From Luzula sylvatica (taxonomy: Eukaryota > Streptophyta > Magnoliopsida > Poales > Juncaceae): a DNA stretch of 64,000 nucleotides. Positions 13,460 to 26,787 of this stretch are shown piece by piece; the stretch's first letter is position 1; every line of letters begins with the position of its first letter. Made by a program: the position numbers and the translations under genes. The stretch covers positions 14,098,393 to 14,162,392 of the forward strand of contig OX326960.1 of NCBI GenBank assembly GCA_946800325.1, in the 5' to 3' direction. Below the pieces are notes generated by a model. The model saw only the letters and a program-made list of their open reading frames with translations. It was not told the origin of the DNA and made no database searches.

Positions 13460-13989
13460 GTTTATACGCTGCAAACATCACATTCAGAGAATTTCCCGGG
13501 TTTGCTTCTGCAAAATTTCAAAACTATTTGTTTACTTCTTCTATTGTTCAGAATGCGATATTTTCATTTATAATTGCAGGAATGCTTTGGGTCATGTCTT
13601 CAATTCTTCGCGAAAAGAAGTCATAACGTCAATGCTAAAAAATAACAAATCTCGGTACAATCTTTATACCATATACAAATTATGTAAAATTTCATATATA
13701 TCACTTAATATTTTTTCATACAAAATTAATTAAGCAATTTTCATACAAATAATAATTCCATATATGCCTCTACTTAATATTTTTTAAACCAAATACCAAA
13801 TTCAAAAATGCAAAATGAATTAGGTTGTTTTCATTATATAATTGGGTGATGCAGAATTAGCATTTGAAGTTGAAAAAGACGTATAAACTCTCTGTCAATT
13901 CATGCTGTGGGCAAAAATCGTACATTCAAAATAAATTATCTTTTATGTTACTTCAATTAGACCCTAATTGATTTTTTTTTTCTCATTCA

Positions 13990-14802
13990 GGCCTTCGTTT
14001 CCGCAATTAAAGAGAGAGTCGAATCAGAAAAGAGAAAAAAAGTCATAGCAGCTCACAGCCGACTCGATGATAAAGAGAGGCTGAAATCATCAACACCAAA
14101 GAGCAAACAAAAAAGAGCGATGAAACCCTAGACGACAGTGCTACGATTCAACTCCTTATGTGTTCGTAATCGGCCAAACGGGACGAAGGGCGAGACGATA
14201 TACGGCGTTCGATCTTCTCTCTCTGTCGCTTCAAACGTCGAATCCTAAACTACCCACTAGCCAAAGATGATTGGCCGATCTTGGCTACCAAAGAGTTCAT
14301 GAATCTTCTTCGTGCTTTGGGTATGCTTCGAAGATTGGTTTTGCCAATTTAGACGTCGTAGGATCTGGAAAAAATAGTCTGAGTAGTGGCTCAAAAAACT
14401 GCAATTGATGCTTCAGAGAATGATATTGAACCAGGTAATACATGTATTGACAGAGATTGTTGAATAATTGTGCAAATTAAACATAAATTGTGTTAACATT
14501 TCTTCAATTGAGATATAAACACACATTTTCATCATTATTTTCAGTTACAAAATCGGCCCACATGACCAAATCAGATTATGAGGAAAATCGTAAGGACGAG
14601 AATGTACTGAGCCACGACACCATATCGTAAGCTGGTAAAATGGGTATATGTCAGAACTTGAGCGCCTTCAAGTATTCGTGTGAAGACAATTTCATAAACT
14701 TCAAAAAAGGGTATGATTGTAATTTCATTTTTTGCTTGGATTTGCTCCTAATTTGAATGAAGGCTAATCACCATACTAAATATTGTGTTAGGATGAAGCG
14801 GA

Positions 14803-14855
<53 letters not shown>

Positions 14856-15410
14856 GAGCAATAGAGTTTAGCTCTTTTAATGGAAGAAGATTAGCTTCTT
14901 TTAGTAAGAATAGAGCTTAGCTCTAATGAAGAATAGAGCAAAGAGATAATGACGCGGACGAGAATGGTAATGAAGAAATAGAGCAAAGAGTCGAATGGTA
15001 ATGAAGAATAGAGCAGAGATTTTTCAATTAAAGAGAAATAGAGCAAAAATCGTACACAGTTAAAGCGTTGTACTGTTTGTCGTATCATCTACGCACATTT
15101 ACATGACGCGGACGAGAAGGTTCACAAGGCATATCATAAAGGGTATTACAAAGGGATCGCTTTCAAGGTATTTGCTCTAATGTCCGTTTTAAAAGTTAAG
15201 ACTTATTCAAAGCATGAACTAAATGATGATCGATTTCTTTTGTTGGATTTAAATTTTGTTATGCAAGGTTGGAAAAATCAAAGAGTTGATGTGTGATACT
15301 CGCCGAATCAATATGGTTCAAGACGATGATTCGTCAAGCAAAAGGTGTTCATATAATTTTTTCATAGTTAATTAGTGTGAAAAAAATTAGATACATTTTC
15401 AAAAGGTATG
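13990..15410 (+). other. Gene-fragment region upstream of RepHel
   Basis: 14,000-14,350 has features of a plant 5' region (GAAACCCTAG, CTCTCTCTGTCGC). Short exon-like islands follow: around 15,117-15,168 (HKAYHKGYYKGIAFK, then GT) and 15,268-15,344 (KIKELMCDTRRINMVQDDD). They are not typical Helitron domains and may be captured host exons. A 155-bp local repeat puts GACGCGGACGAGAA at about 14950 and again at 15105. Confidence 0.35.
14806..14850. repeat. (GA)n microsatellite
   Basis: About 22 uninterrupted GA units, followed by degenerate AATAGAGC repeats to about 15,050. Confidence 0.95.
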
Positions 15411-15449
15411 GGTTCCTTTAAAGACTATGGTTAATTATTGTGCTGAAAC

Positions 15450-18400
15450 GATATGTTTATGCTGATTTTGAAACAATATGTTTGTGCTGAAACGATACGT
15501 TCAGGAGCATCATCACGATATGCAGTGCCATCAGCAAGCGAAGTTGTCGGTTTGGTTGTTGATTACATCAACGCTGAACAACGATATCGTGATATTATCG
15601 TACATAACCGAGAACACGGATTGCAGCGAATAAAGCACAAGCATCCATGTTTTATGGCACTTCCGTACCCTTTGATTTTTCCGTACGGTGAAGATGGGTA
15701 TCACAATAGAATAAAATATATCGAACGCTCTGTTGACGGAAAAAGAAAAAAAAACCAAAAACGCAACAATGGCCAAATATTACGCATATATATTGCATCC
15801 TAGACAATCACAACCAAACACAATATTCAAAACTGGTAGGTTATTTCAACAATACATAGTCGATGCGTACCTTTCTATTGAACAAGAAATATTAGCATTT
15901 TTTTTAAAATATAATCAAGCTGCTCTCATATCAGAAACATATCAAAATATTCAAAATGTCGTTGTACAAGGAGATACGCTTGGTAAAAATATAGGAAAAC
16001 AAATTATATTACCTGCTACGCATGTTGGAAGTCCCAGGTATGTGTTTCAAAATTATCATGACGCAATATCTATTTGTAAACATTATGGACCTCCGGATTT
16101 ATTTATAACCTTTACATGCAATCCGCATTGGCAAGAATTCGAACAGATTTTAAATCCAAGAGAAAAAATTTAAGATAGGCCTCATTTGGTTTTGCCGGTT
16201 TTTAAATTAAATTAGACGAATTAATTAGAGACATCAAAGACAGCAAATTCTTCGGTCAGACTATTGCAAGTAAGTAAAAAAAATTTATTTCAATATGCTT
16301 TTCTACTAATGCGCATTTTTAACGATAGAGTTTCAGAAACGGGGTTTACCGCATGTACACATTATTGTTTGGTTATCAAACACAAGCAAAATTAAAACTC
16401 CACAAGCCATCGATAAATACATCTCTACACAAATACCGGATCCCCAAAAATATCCATTACAATACGAAGCAATAACAAAATTCATGATACATGACCCATG
16501 CAGATCAATTAACACAAAAGCAAGTTGCACAAAAGATGGTATATGCACAAAAGATTTTCCCAAGCCTTCTCATACAGAGACAAACATTTCAAAAGACGGC
16601 ATTGTAACATACAAAAGATCAAATACAGGAATATACATTACTAGAAAAGAAATGCGATTGGATAATCGTTATGTGGTGCAACATAACATAGATTTATTGC
16701 TTAAATATCAAGCGCACGTTAGTGTTGAAAAATGCTACACTTCAAAATTAATCAAATATTTATTTAAATATATATGCAAAGGCAATGATCTACTTATGCT
16801 TGCATAAAAAAACAACAAAATAATGAGAGTTTAAATAACATCGAAATAGATGAAATTACAAACTATCTTGATTGTAGATACATAGCACTGCCCGAGGCCA
16901 TATGGAGAATATTTCAGTATAATACACACTATATAATTTTCAGTATCGAACGCTTACCAATACATTTACCGTACATGAATAATGTTATGTATAACGATGG
17001 TGAAAATATGCATTGTAAATTATATGAAGAAATAACATGTAAGAGTATGCTCACTTAATGGATGGAATTCACATGGCATAAAAAATAAAGATACTGGTTA
17101 ATAAGGAAAAAAAAAAGGTCGAGCTTTAGGCCGCACTTTCCATGTCCACCCAAGCACCGGCGAATTATATTATTTGAAACTATTGCTTAACGTTGTGAAA
17201 TGGGTTACATCCTATCGAGATATACGTACTGTTAATGGTATATTATATAATACTTTCAGAGACGCATGTGATGCACTTGGTTTATTAAATAATGATAATG
17301 AATGGTTATATACTATACAAGAAGCATCACAATGGGCAACAGGTACGCAGATAAGAGAAATGTTTACCACAATGCTGGTATACTATGAAATTGCGAATCC
17401 GTTAAAATTATTTAATGAAACTTGGGAATTACTAGGCGAAGACATTACATACAAAATGAAAAAATATATAACCTGCCTACAATTACAGTAACAAATAACG
17501 AAATAAAAAAGTATATTCTTGCTGACTTAAGAAGAATGCTACTAGACAATGGACATGACCTCGACAAATTCGGATTACCACTTCCGCAAGGTCATTTTCT
17601 GTCCGATTTGGAAAATAGACTCATACGAGAGGAATTATCAGGAAATAATAATGAACTAACAATAAAAGGTAATGAAATGTTAACTTCTCTTAATGAAGAA
17701 CAAAAATATATTTATGATATAGTTATGAAATCTGTTGAACAAAACGAAGGTAAATTCTTTTTTACCTATGGTTATGGGGGCACGGGAAAAACATTTTTGT
17801 GGGAAGCTATTATCACAAAATTACAATCAGAAAAGAAAATTGTATTGCATGTTGCTTCGTCAGCTTAGGCTGTTCTGCTCATGCCACGTGGACGAACCGC
17901 TCATTCTAGATTTAAAATACCAATACATATAACAAAAGAATCAACGTGTGATGTAAAAAAAGGAACACATCTTGATGAATTACTACAAAAAACATCACTC
18001 GTCATTTGGGACGAGGCACCTATGAATCACCGTAATTATTTTGAAGCTTTTGACCGAACTTTAAGAGATTTGATGGGAACATTCAACAGGCATAATCGAT
18101 ATAAACCGTTTGGAGGCAAAACAGTTCTTCTTGGAGGAGATTTTAGACAAACTTTATCGATAGTAAAGGGAGGATCGATTTATGATACACTGAACGCAAC
18201 CATTACAAAGTCGAAATTATGGGAATATTGTACTCTTTTGGAACTGAAAAAAAACATGAGACTTCAACATTTGCATACGACAAGTGCTTCTTTACAAACA
18301 ATTGAAGAACACAATAAATGGCTATTATCAATAGGAAATGGCACATTAAAAGGGATATCGCAATTTGGAACAGAAGATGCAAATTGGATAAAAATACCAT

Positions 18401-19200
18401 CAGATCTATTAGTGACCAAAAAAGCAACTAATGAACAAACTATTGTCGAAGCCGTATATGAAAATTTTCAGGAGATGTACGGAAACCAAGATTACTTAAA
18501 AGAACGAGCAATAGTCGCACCAAAAAACGAAGATGTTGGTTGATACAATCAATAAATATGTTCTTGATATGCTTCCAACCGAAACGAGATCATATTTTAG
18601 TAATGACGAAATTTGTAACTCAACAATTTCTTCTGAAGAACTTCAAACAATGTATCCAATAGAACTTTTGAATATTTTGAAACCAAACATGAATTATGTT
18701 TAAAAGTGGGGTGCCCCATCATGCTGCTCAGAAATATTAACCAATCAAATGGACTATGTAATGGAATGGAACCAGGCTAATTATCACAAGACTAACTGAT
18801 TATGTAATTGAAGCTAAAAAAATTGCAGGCAATGATAACGATTCAATCACGTACATACCAAGAATAATATTTAGCATAACGGACAACCAAATATCGTTTA
18901 CACTAAAACGCAAACAGTTCCCTATACGCGTTTGTTATGCGATGACAATAAATAAAAGTCAAGACCAAACATTAAAAAAAATCAGTATCTATACCAAGAA
19001 TAATATTTAGCATAACTAACAACCAAATGTTGTTTTATCTCGAGTAACATCACGCGATGGAATAAAAAATACTTATACAAAATGAGAACGATGAACATCC
19101 GAACTATACCAAAAACGTTGTTTTTAAGGAAATATTCAAAGACGTAACATCACAAAAAAACAATTCTAAACCGACACAAATTTTAAACGAATAATATTTA
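15450..19200 (+). pseudogene. Helitron RepHel (Rep endonuclease + PIF1-like helicase), decayed
   Basis: This is the replication protein of an autonomous Helitron: an HUH Rep endonuclease that nicks and rejoins DNA for rolling-circle transposition, fused to a 5'-3' helicase. In order: the Helitron-like N region (MALPYPLIFPYGEDGYH at about 15,650-15,705), FITFTCNPHW (about 16,100-16,130), the HUH motif in GLPHVHIIVW (HVH codons 16,352-16,360), the tyrosine motif KYLFKYICKG (about 16,755-16,785), Walker A GYGGTGKTF (about 17,770-17,797), Walker B region VIWDEAP (about 18,000-18,022) and GGDFRQ (about 18,135-18,152). Degenerate helicase C-terminal segments reach about 19,180. Stops and frame changes at about 16,170, 16,215, 16,807, 17,050, 17,490, 17,867 and 18,543 break it; some gaps may be introns (GT at about 16,271, AG before 16,329). 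The RPA1-like gene downstream is its usual plant Helitron partner. Confidence 0.9.
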
Positions 19201-19627
19201 AAGAAAAAAAAAAGGAAAAAGATAGATTGTTAAAATGAAATTAATAATTGTATAATTTATGCAAATGTGAACTAACTATAATACTACAACATGCGCCCAA
19301 AAATATTAAAAAAAAATACAAATCCAAACACCAAACACCAAACACCAAAAAAAAAAAAGATTTACTTGATCCCAATATATGCTAATAAAAAAGCAACAAC
19401 ACAAATTTATTTTTTGAAAAGAATTAGAACTGAATACGTAAATGTGCACATAATTGGGACAAAAAAAGCAACAAGCACGTTGATGAGATGGATTTAGTAT
19501 AATTTAAAGACCTAAGAAAACATATCAGTTAAGTCATTTGGGTACGAAAAATTGAGACATCTAAGAAATCAAATCCAACTCACCACATTCATCTTACTCC
19601 AATACTCAAAACCTACTCCACGAACAC
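19201..19627. other. AT-rich spacer between RepHel and MITE
   Basis: A-rich non-coding DNA with short tandem CCAAACACCAAACACC units at about 19,323. Nothing else recognised. Confidence 0.5.
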
Positions 19628-19635
19628 AAACACCT

Positions 19636-19882
19636 GCAACTAAGGCTGTTAACGAACCGAACTCGAACGAACCAAACCATGTTCGAGTTCGGTTCGAAAC
19701 ATATCGAACATTGTTTGGTTCGGTTCGAAAACTTATCGAACATTGTTCGGTTCAGTTCGTTAATATTCCAAACAGTTCGGTTCGTTCGATAAGAATTCGA
19801 ACGGTTATCGAATGAATAATTAACGAACGAACTCGAATCAAACTCAAACGAACATCGAACTTCGAACAAAACTCACAGCCCT
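19636..19882. mobile_element. hAT-like MITE (247 bp)
   Basis: Flanked by identical 8-bp repeats AAACACCT at 19628-19635 and 19883-19890, the target duplication length of hAT elements. Left end has TAAGGCTGTTAAC, right end reads AGGGCTGTGAG in reverse complement; the left end carries about five extra bases outside the matching part. The interior is rich in GTTCGGTTCG and inverted CGAACCGAAC motifs, so it can fold on itself. Confidence 0.7.
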
Positions 19883-19890
19883 AAACACCT

Positions 19891-20460
19891 CTCAATCGAT
19901 CAAATCATTCTGCATCCACCGTTCTCACTACCAATAGCAAAAAGATAATCCTCTCTGAATCAAAACTCTATCACGTTTTTGATCATACAAACATGCCATC
20001 ATTCTTCTCTTAACCCTGACTCCTCTCAGCCTCCGCGACTCACGAACGACTCACGAAAGAACTAAATCTTGACGAATCTATTGCTCATCTCATTAAGCAT
20101 CTATACGCTTCGCCAACAAGATTTAAGATCTCTGACTCAAATTAATTAACTCTTTTGTTTCTGGCTTTGATTGATGTTAAAACGTATTATGATTCGATTT
20201 AAACATGTTTATTTCCTCATATCTTGCGATTAAACAAAATTTGTCTGCCTCCCACAACCTTATATTACTCATTAGATCTTTAGATTCTTTTATCCTTGCT
20301 CGAATCTGAAATTATTCAAGTTCATCTCATACAATAGAACTAAAATTTATACTAATTCATATCATTACCATAAATCAAATGCACACATAAACTATTTATT
20401 TAATGATTCCATAATACTATCCTCTAATAACAATTTTAATACAAATGTTCTATTTTCAGA
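19891..20460 (+). other. Leader/intron of the RPA1-like gene
   Basis: Non-coding, T/A-rich stretch ending in TTTTCAG directly before the ATG at 20461, so it probably ends in an intron acceptor. No other feature seen. Confidence 0.45.
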
Positions 20461-20564
20461 TGCCGGATGAACCAAAATGGACAACACTTTCTTTAATCAA
20501 TGAGAATACAAAAGATATTAATATCACAGTACGAGTCTCTAAAATTTGGGAAGCTATGCATCCC

Positions 20565-20703
20565 CGCTAAAGATATAATGGATGCGTCCATTACTTGACT
20601 CAAATAGAGTCATTAGTCTAGTAAAGTAATTGTACTTGTAATAACTATAAATACTTAGCATGTACAACACATCAGGTTTTAATGAAAAGATTTTATTCTA
20701 ATA
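20565..20703 (+). repeat. Copia 5' LTR
   Basis: 139 bp. It begins CGCTAAAG where the 3' LTR has TGTTAAAG, so the canonical TG has mutated. It contains ACTATAAATACTTAG (TATA region, about 20,644) and ends TCTAATA. Confidence 0.93.
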
Positions 20704-20717
20704 TGGTATCACACGAC
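20704..20717 (+). promoter_or_regulatory. Copia primer-binding site (initiator tRNA-Met type)
   Basis: TGGTATCACACGAC immediately follows the 5' LTR. TGGTATCA is the usual start of the tRNA-iMet-complementary site in plant copia elements; the rest has diverged. Confidence 0.8.
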
Positions 20718-20806
20718 TAATAATCCAAGATCCTCAAGATTTAGTCTTTCTTCTTCTTCTTTCTTGCTTCCGCTCAAGATCCAATCTAGATCTACTCCTG
20801 CCTTCA

Positions 20807-22388
20807 ATGGAGCATCCTGATCTATCGATCCATCCAACTCCGGCTCTATCCACGGCGCCTCTCTCTCCTCCGATTGTGCGCCAACCTCAAGATGGATTGG
20901 CTGCACCATCTATCTCCATGGCACCGCTAACCTCCCCTCTTGTGCGACCCACCATGGCGCCAATCGTCTCTCAAATCGGATATCTTCCCTCTCCTCCTCT
21001 TATGCATCCGTCCATGGCGCCTCCCTCCATGCCATCTCCCTCTCTATTCACCATGGCGAATCCGACCATACCATCTCATCTCTACTCTACGGGTAATCCA
21101 ATTTACTCTATTTCCTCACTTGGACCACATTCGGTTCCTATTGGATCGCATTTGGATTTCGGATCCTCTCTTCCACTAGCGGGTCATATTGCACAGCCCG
21201 CACCTCCAATTGGTACCAATTTTACTCCGATGAATTCATTTTTCATGGGTCAATCGATGCCCTTCTCGTCTTCTCTTGATACTCAATCAAATTCGAATCC
21301 TATAACCTTTTTGTCTCACTCACCGAACCGGTTCTCGCTCAATTCATAAATTGCACCAACTCACTAGACCTATGGAGAGCTCTCCATACCTTATATGCCA
21401 ATCAGGCCATGTCAACTCTCCTCGATCTCAAACGCCGTCTTCACACCACCGCCAAAGGGACTCAAAGTTGCACGGACTATGTTCAAACGATGCAAGGATT
21501 GGCGGATCAACTTGCGGCATTAGGCTCACCGATCTCAAACGATGACCTTGTTCATCATATTGTGCATGGGTTAGGTCCCGAATATGAGCCTTTCGTGATG
21601 AACATTTCCACTCGTACCAAATCCATCACCATTATGGAACTTCTTGGCTTTCTTCATAGCCATGAAAGTAGACTTGAGTTTCATGGGTTAAACACTCCGC
21701 AAGCCAATGTAGTGGCAACCAATCCGAGACCCGCACATCCTCACGCCGGTATATTGCCAACCCAACAAGCTCACTTTGCTTCTCGACCTCCTTTTCCAAA
21801 CCGAGGGCGTGGCGGGGGTGGTTCTCGTGGGGGTCGCAATGGTGGACGTGGAAATGGAGGATGTGGGGGTGCACCAAAAGAGTCATGTTAAATTTGTGGC
21901 AAACCAGGCCACGTGGCATTACGATGTTGGAGCCGCTTTGATGTGACCATTCAACCGACACCGAATCATCCACCTCAAGCTCAAGCCGCTCAAGTTGTAC
22001 CGAACACGTCTTCGGTTCCTAACTCGCCACATGAGGGGTGGTTCCTCGATACCGGTGCAACTCATCATGTCACCGCCAACCTCAACAATCTATCCACACA
22101 TGCAATGTACCAAGGCAACGAACAACTCCGAGTCGGTAATGGAGAAGGTTTAAATATCCTTAATCTTTGCTCTTCTTCTATTTCGACACCATTTAAATTG
22201 TTGAAATTACAAGATATTTTGCATGTACCTTCTATCATGCAAAATCTTCTAAGTATTTCACGATTCACTCGAGATAATGATGTTTATTTTGAATTTTATT
22301 CCTCATATTGTCTCATAAAGGATTGGTGTACCAACAAGGTTCTTCTTTGAGCAACCCTCTCTAATGGACTCTACAACATCTCGTGTCC
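20807..22388 (+). pseudogene. Copia gag, nucleocapsid and protease region, broken
   Basis: A Pro/Ser/Met-rich lead (20807-21349) precedes the UBN2-type gag core (21,360-21,690; DLWRALHTLYAN, LLDLKRRLHTT), a Gly/Arg-rich linker, and a CCHC knuckle at about 21,884-21,930. A TAA stop sits inside the knuckle, directly after its first Cys. The aspartic protease motif WFLDTGATHHVT is at about 22,039-22,074. A stop at about 22,350 is followed by the solo LTR insertion, which cuts the element just upstream of the pre-integrase domain. Confidence 0.88.
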
Positions 22389-23626
22389 TGATGTGAGGCA
22401 AATGGAACACGTTTTACGAGTCTTATTTAGGGATTTTAGCCCTTGTGAAGTTATATTCTATGCTTTTATGATACATATTTCAAACATCATGAATATTTCT
22501 ACACTAATGTGTTCTTTGCCCATTTTCAGGAGATAGAAGAATAATTTGGGAATTTGGTCAGCACCATTGCCTCCGGCACGCCGAAGACGGTCAAAACGAT
22601 ATATCACATCGATATATTCGGTGAAAGATCGAGGCGGGAAAGGCAAAAAGAAAACAAGAAGATCACCAAACTGCTGCAACGCACAGGGGCAACAATGGGC
22701 CTGGCCGCAGAGGCAAAATTCACAGCCCACGCCTAGCCCCAGCTCTCAGCCCATGCACAAGCCCCAACAAGCTAATTTGTTGCCTTCTTTAGATTGATTT
22801 GTGGCCTCATTTAGATTGATTTGTTACCTTCTTAGTTGATTTGTTGCTCTCCTAAACCTTCCATAATTACCCTTTCCAATCAATAGGAGTATCAAGCCTA
22901 TAAATAAGACCCTAAGGCCAAGGGCAAATCATCTCTCCCCCCCCCCCCCCCCCCTTTTTTTCTCTCCCATTTGGGGGCAAGCTCTCTACCATCTCTCTCC
23001 ACAAACTCTTCCAAGCAACAAACAAGATTCAACCAAGAACCGTGAAATTCAAGACCAACTCTTTGGTAGAGGCGTTCTCGCCCTAGGGTTGTACGTGAAG
23101 AAATTGGAGTTAAGGCGTTCTTGCTCCATCTCGACACAAGGAAAGGATCGGTCATTCGTGCGGAAGGCGTTCTTCGACGAATTGAAGAGGATCCGCGTGA
23201 GAAGAAACGGAGACTCGAGTTGGCGTTCAACCGGATCGACGGGAAGGCATCGACACAAGTCACTAGGCGTTCTAGGGCTTGATTAGGTGGTTTCTTTCTT
23301 TTATTTCAGTTTTTTGGTTGTGATTCTTTTAATAAATTCTTGTGTTGATTAATAAACTTGAGATTGAATTGAGTTCTTTTGCTTTCTTTAAATATTTTCC
23401 TTTGTTCTAAACTTTTTTCCATGCTCCCTTCCCAAACTGAAAATCTTTAATTTAAGTTCTTATATTCTTGCTTGTTTGATTCGTAATTTCAACGCATACG
23501 CTCCTTGTGGACGAACTTGCATATTTACCCTGTGCAAAACACTTACAAATACTCGTTTGATTTTCGGGATTTCAAAACAACGACAATAATTACGCATTTT
23601 AATCGTGATCGAAATTCCCGTCATCA
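22389..23626 (+). mobile_element. Solo LTR (1,238 bp) nested in the Copia element
   Basis: Begins TGATGTGAGG and ends GTCATCA; the TGATG/CATCA ends are inverted. Flanked by TGTCC at 22384-22388 and 23627-23631, a 5-bp target duplication. It has CCTATAAATAAGACC (about 22,898, likely TATA box), an 18-C run at 22937-22954, and no gag or pol, so it is what remains after recombination between two LTRs. Long LTR and composition suggest a Gypsy-type parent, but that is inferred. Removing it with one TGTCC leaves the Copia frame open across the junction. Confidence 0.88.
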
Positions 23627-24596
23627 TGTCCTCATGCTTCTTCACCCTCGGCTTTCATGGCGCATTCCATTTCGGTTGACACGTGGCACAAGCGATTTGG
23701 GCATGCATCCTCAACAACTACTCTTCATATCTTGAAGAAGCTTGGTGTATCGTTTTCCTCCAATAATCTTTCTTTTTGTAGTGATTGTAGTAAAGCGAAA
23801 TCCCATAAACAACCGTTTTACTCAAGTACGAATAAAGCAACCGTACCACTTGAAGTGGTTCACTCGGATGTATGGGGTCCGTCTCCTATATTGTCAAAAA
23901 CAAATTTTAAATACTATGTGATTTTTGTGGATGAATTCTCTAGATTCACTTGGATCTATTTTTGAGTTCAAAAGATCAAGTGTTATCGGTTTTCACCAAA
24001 TTCAAACTAATGGTGGAAACGCTCTTATCCTCGAATATAAAAATTCTCCAAACGGATGGTGGTACCGAATACAAACCGATATTTCAGTCATTCCCATCTA
24101 TCACTCCACAAATCTCTTGCCCTCATACTCCCGAACAAAACGGTCTTGCCGAGCGAAAACATTGACATATTATCGAACTCTCTCTCTCTCGTGCATTTCC
24201 ACCACCTCAATACCGTTGTCCTATTGGGATGAAGTCTTTTTGAGCATGGTGTTTGTCATAAACCGACTCCCAATAGTCTCCGAATTATCCCCGTTTCAAA
24301 AACTTTTCCAACGTGAACCGAACTACTCATTCTTCCGAGTACTCGGTTGTGCATGTTTTCCAAACTTGAGACCCTACAATCAACACAAACTCCAATATCG
24401 TTCTCTCCCTTGTGTTTTTATGGGATATTCGAGTATACACAAAGGATACAAATGCTTGCATCTTGCAACGAATCGACTTTATATAAGTCGAGATGTGGTG
24501 TTTGATGAAACTTCTTTTCCCTTTTCTTCATCTCATCAAATTCACCATCCCCTTCTTCTCACTCTTCTTCACTTAATGAATTTTATAATCCACTAA
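23627..24596 (+). pseudogene. Copia pre-integrase and integrase, frameshifted
   Basis: GAG-pre-integrase WHKRFGHAS at about 23,679-23,705, zinc-binding CSDCSKAKSHKQPF, then the integrase core start VHSDVWGPSP (about 23,860). The frame is lost at about 23,963 and recovered in another frame with the end of the core (WDEVFLSMVFVINRLP) and the C-terminal GCACFPNLRPYN and VFMGYSSIHKGYKC motifs. At least two frame changes. Confidence 0.88.
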
Positions 24597-24631
24597 TCAT
24601 TTTATCTCCCTCTAGGCAACATAATAGTGAT

Positions 24632-26654
24632 GTGGCACTCAAACCTCAAGGTGCAAACTCGAGAAGTGAAGCGGCTATACAAGGGTCTCGTGCGTGTCAA
24701 CAAGAAGATGCTTCCGCACTACCGGAACCCGAACACTCCTCTTCTCATGCCATCATGTCGCCAATAATATCTCCGATGCTCTCTCTTGCACCCGAGGACT
24801 CACCGTCTCCCAATGATGCCTCTACGAATGAGACGACACTCATTGCACCATCCCCCACTATCGAACCGGTACCATATAGTGAAGCCATGACTCCAACATC
24901 ATTCGAGTCCGATACACCAAATGGTATCGGTCCATCTCATAGATCAACCGATGAGGTTATTGAAGAAATCTCCCGTGCACCATCACGTCATCCTATGGTA
25001 ACTCGACAACGAGACAACATTCGTCGTACCAAGGAGTTTTCCGATTTTCGTCTCTACTCGGCCACAAAGCATCAACTTGCCTTTCAAGTTTCGTTTCAAG
25101 AAGAAAAACCCACATGCTTTTCCGTTGCAAATAAATCCGCCATATGGAGAAAGGCCATGGCCCTTGAACTTGATGCTCTTGTTCAAAACAAGACTTGGGT
25201 CTTGGTGCCACCTTCATCCACTCAAAACATTGTTGGGTGCAAGTGGATCTACAAGATAAAGCGCCGTTGCGATGGTTCGCTTGAAAGATACAAGGCACGT
25301 CTTGTTGCAAAAGGATACAATCAAACCGAAGGAATCTACTACATGGAGACTTTTAGTCCGGTCGTTAAACCGGTGACTATTCGAGTTATTATCTCTATTG
25401 CCGTTTCTCGTGGATGGTCTCTACGGCAATTAGATGTAAATAATGCTTTCCTACATGGTGATCTCGAGGAAACGGTTTATATGACCCAACCACCGGGTTT
25501 TGCAAATCCAGATTTTCCAAACCATGTATGTCTCTTGAAAAAGGCTCTTTATGGTCTCAAGCAAGCTCCAAGAGCTTGGTTCAACAAACTTCGATCGAGT
25601 CTCCATCGATTGGGTTTTCAATCCTCTTCGGATTCTTCTCTTTTTCTTCGTATTCGACCTAATGATACGGTCTTTCTTCTCGTCTACGTGGATGACATAA
25701 TTGTCACCGGTAGCGATCCTCTCCTTGTAGATGATATAATTGGTGCACTCGGAAAAGAATTTTCGTTAAAAGACCTCGGTACTCTCTCTCACTTTCTCGA
25801 CATTCAAGCAACAATCACACCAAATGGACTTCACCTCAATCAATCTCGGTATGTTCACTCGTTACTCTTGAAAGCGAAAATGGATGGAGCCAAACCCATT
25901 TCCTCTTCCATGCTCTCGGGTTCATACCTCTCCAAAAATAATGGAACTCCACTTCCCGATCCGTTTGAGTATCGGAGCATCGTGGATGCCCTTCAATACG
26001 TCACCATTACTCGACCGGATATTGCATTTGCAATAAATCGCCTTTCGTAATTCATGCATTGTCCTTTGGATGAACATTGGGTGGCGGTTAAACGAGTACT
26101 TCGGTTCCTAAAAGGTACCATCACTCATGGACTACAAATTCTGAAATGTGTGAATCTCTCTCTCCATGCATACTCCGATGCCGATTGGGCGAGTTGTCCC
26201 GATGATCAAAGATCCACAACGGGCTTTTGCATCTATCTAGGTCCGAACCTTGTATCATGGAGCTCCAAAAAGCAACACACGGTTGCTAGGTCAAGCACGG
26301 AATCGGAGTATCGAAGTCTCGCAATGGCCACATCCGAGTTGATTTGGCTTCAATCGTTACTTCGCGAATTAAAATCTTTCTCTACCTTCTTCTCCCGTGC
26401 TTTGGTGCAATAATCTTGGGGCAACTTTTCTTGCCTCTAATCCGGTTTTTCATGTTCGTACCAAGCATATAGAAATCGATTTTCACTTCATCCGTGATAG
26501 AATTGAATCGAAGCAACTTGACGTAAAATTCATTTGCTCATCCGATCAAGTTGTCGATGGCCTCATGAAAGGACTACCATCTCCACGCTTCATTGATCTT
26601 CGGTACAAGCTCACCGTGATTGAATCTCCGGTTTCGCTTGAGGGGGGCTGTTAA
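24632..26654 (+). pseudogene. Copia reverse transcriptase and RNase H
   Basis: The longest open part (24632-26050) has the RVT_2 landmarks in order: WRKAMALELDAL, GCKWIYKIKR, YKARLVAKGYNQ, QLDVNNAFLHGDL, KALYGLKQAPRAWF and the catalytic LLVYVDDIIVTG (about 25,676-25,712). RNase H follows: HAYSDADWASCPDD, STTGFCIYLG, ARSSTESEYRSLA, then TKHIEIDFHFIRD. A stop at 26048-26050 and a frameshift near 26,400 separate the RNase H parts. Confidence 0.92.
26640..26648 (+). promoter_or_regulatory. Copia polypurine tract
   Basis: GAGGGGGGC directly before the TG of the 3' LTR, the expected plus-strand primer position. Confidence 0.8.
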
Positions 26655-26787
26655 AGATATAATGGATGCGTCCATTACTTGACTCAAATGGAGTCATTAG
26701 TCTAGTAAAGTAATTGTATTTGTAATAACTATAAATACTTAGCATGTACAACACATCAGGTTTTAATGAAAATATTTTATTCTAATA
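26649..26787 (+). repeat. Copia 3' LTR
   Basis: 139 bp, begins TGTTAAAG and ends TCTAATA, followed by the ATCCC target duplication. It does not end in the usual CA; both LTRs share TA. Confidence 0.93.

Larger units (their letters stand above)
20565..26787 (+). mobile_element. Ty1/copia LTR retrotransposon (host element)
   Basis: Two 139-bp LTRs flank gag, protease, integrase, reverse transcriptase and RNase H in copia order. The element is bounded by ATCCC at 20560-20564 and 26788-26792, a 5-bp target duplication. The LTRs differ at 5 of 139 positions by my count, so the insertion is not very recent. The coding region is broken by stops, frameshifts and an inserted solo LTR, so this copy is non-autonomous. 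It lies inside the RPA1-like gene. Confidence 0.95.
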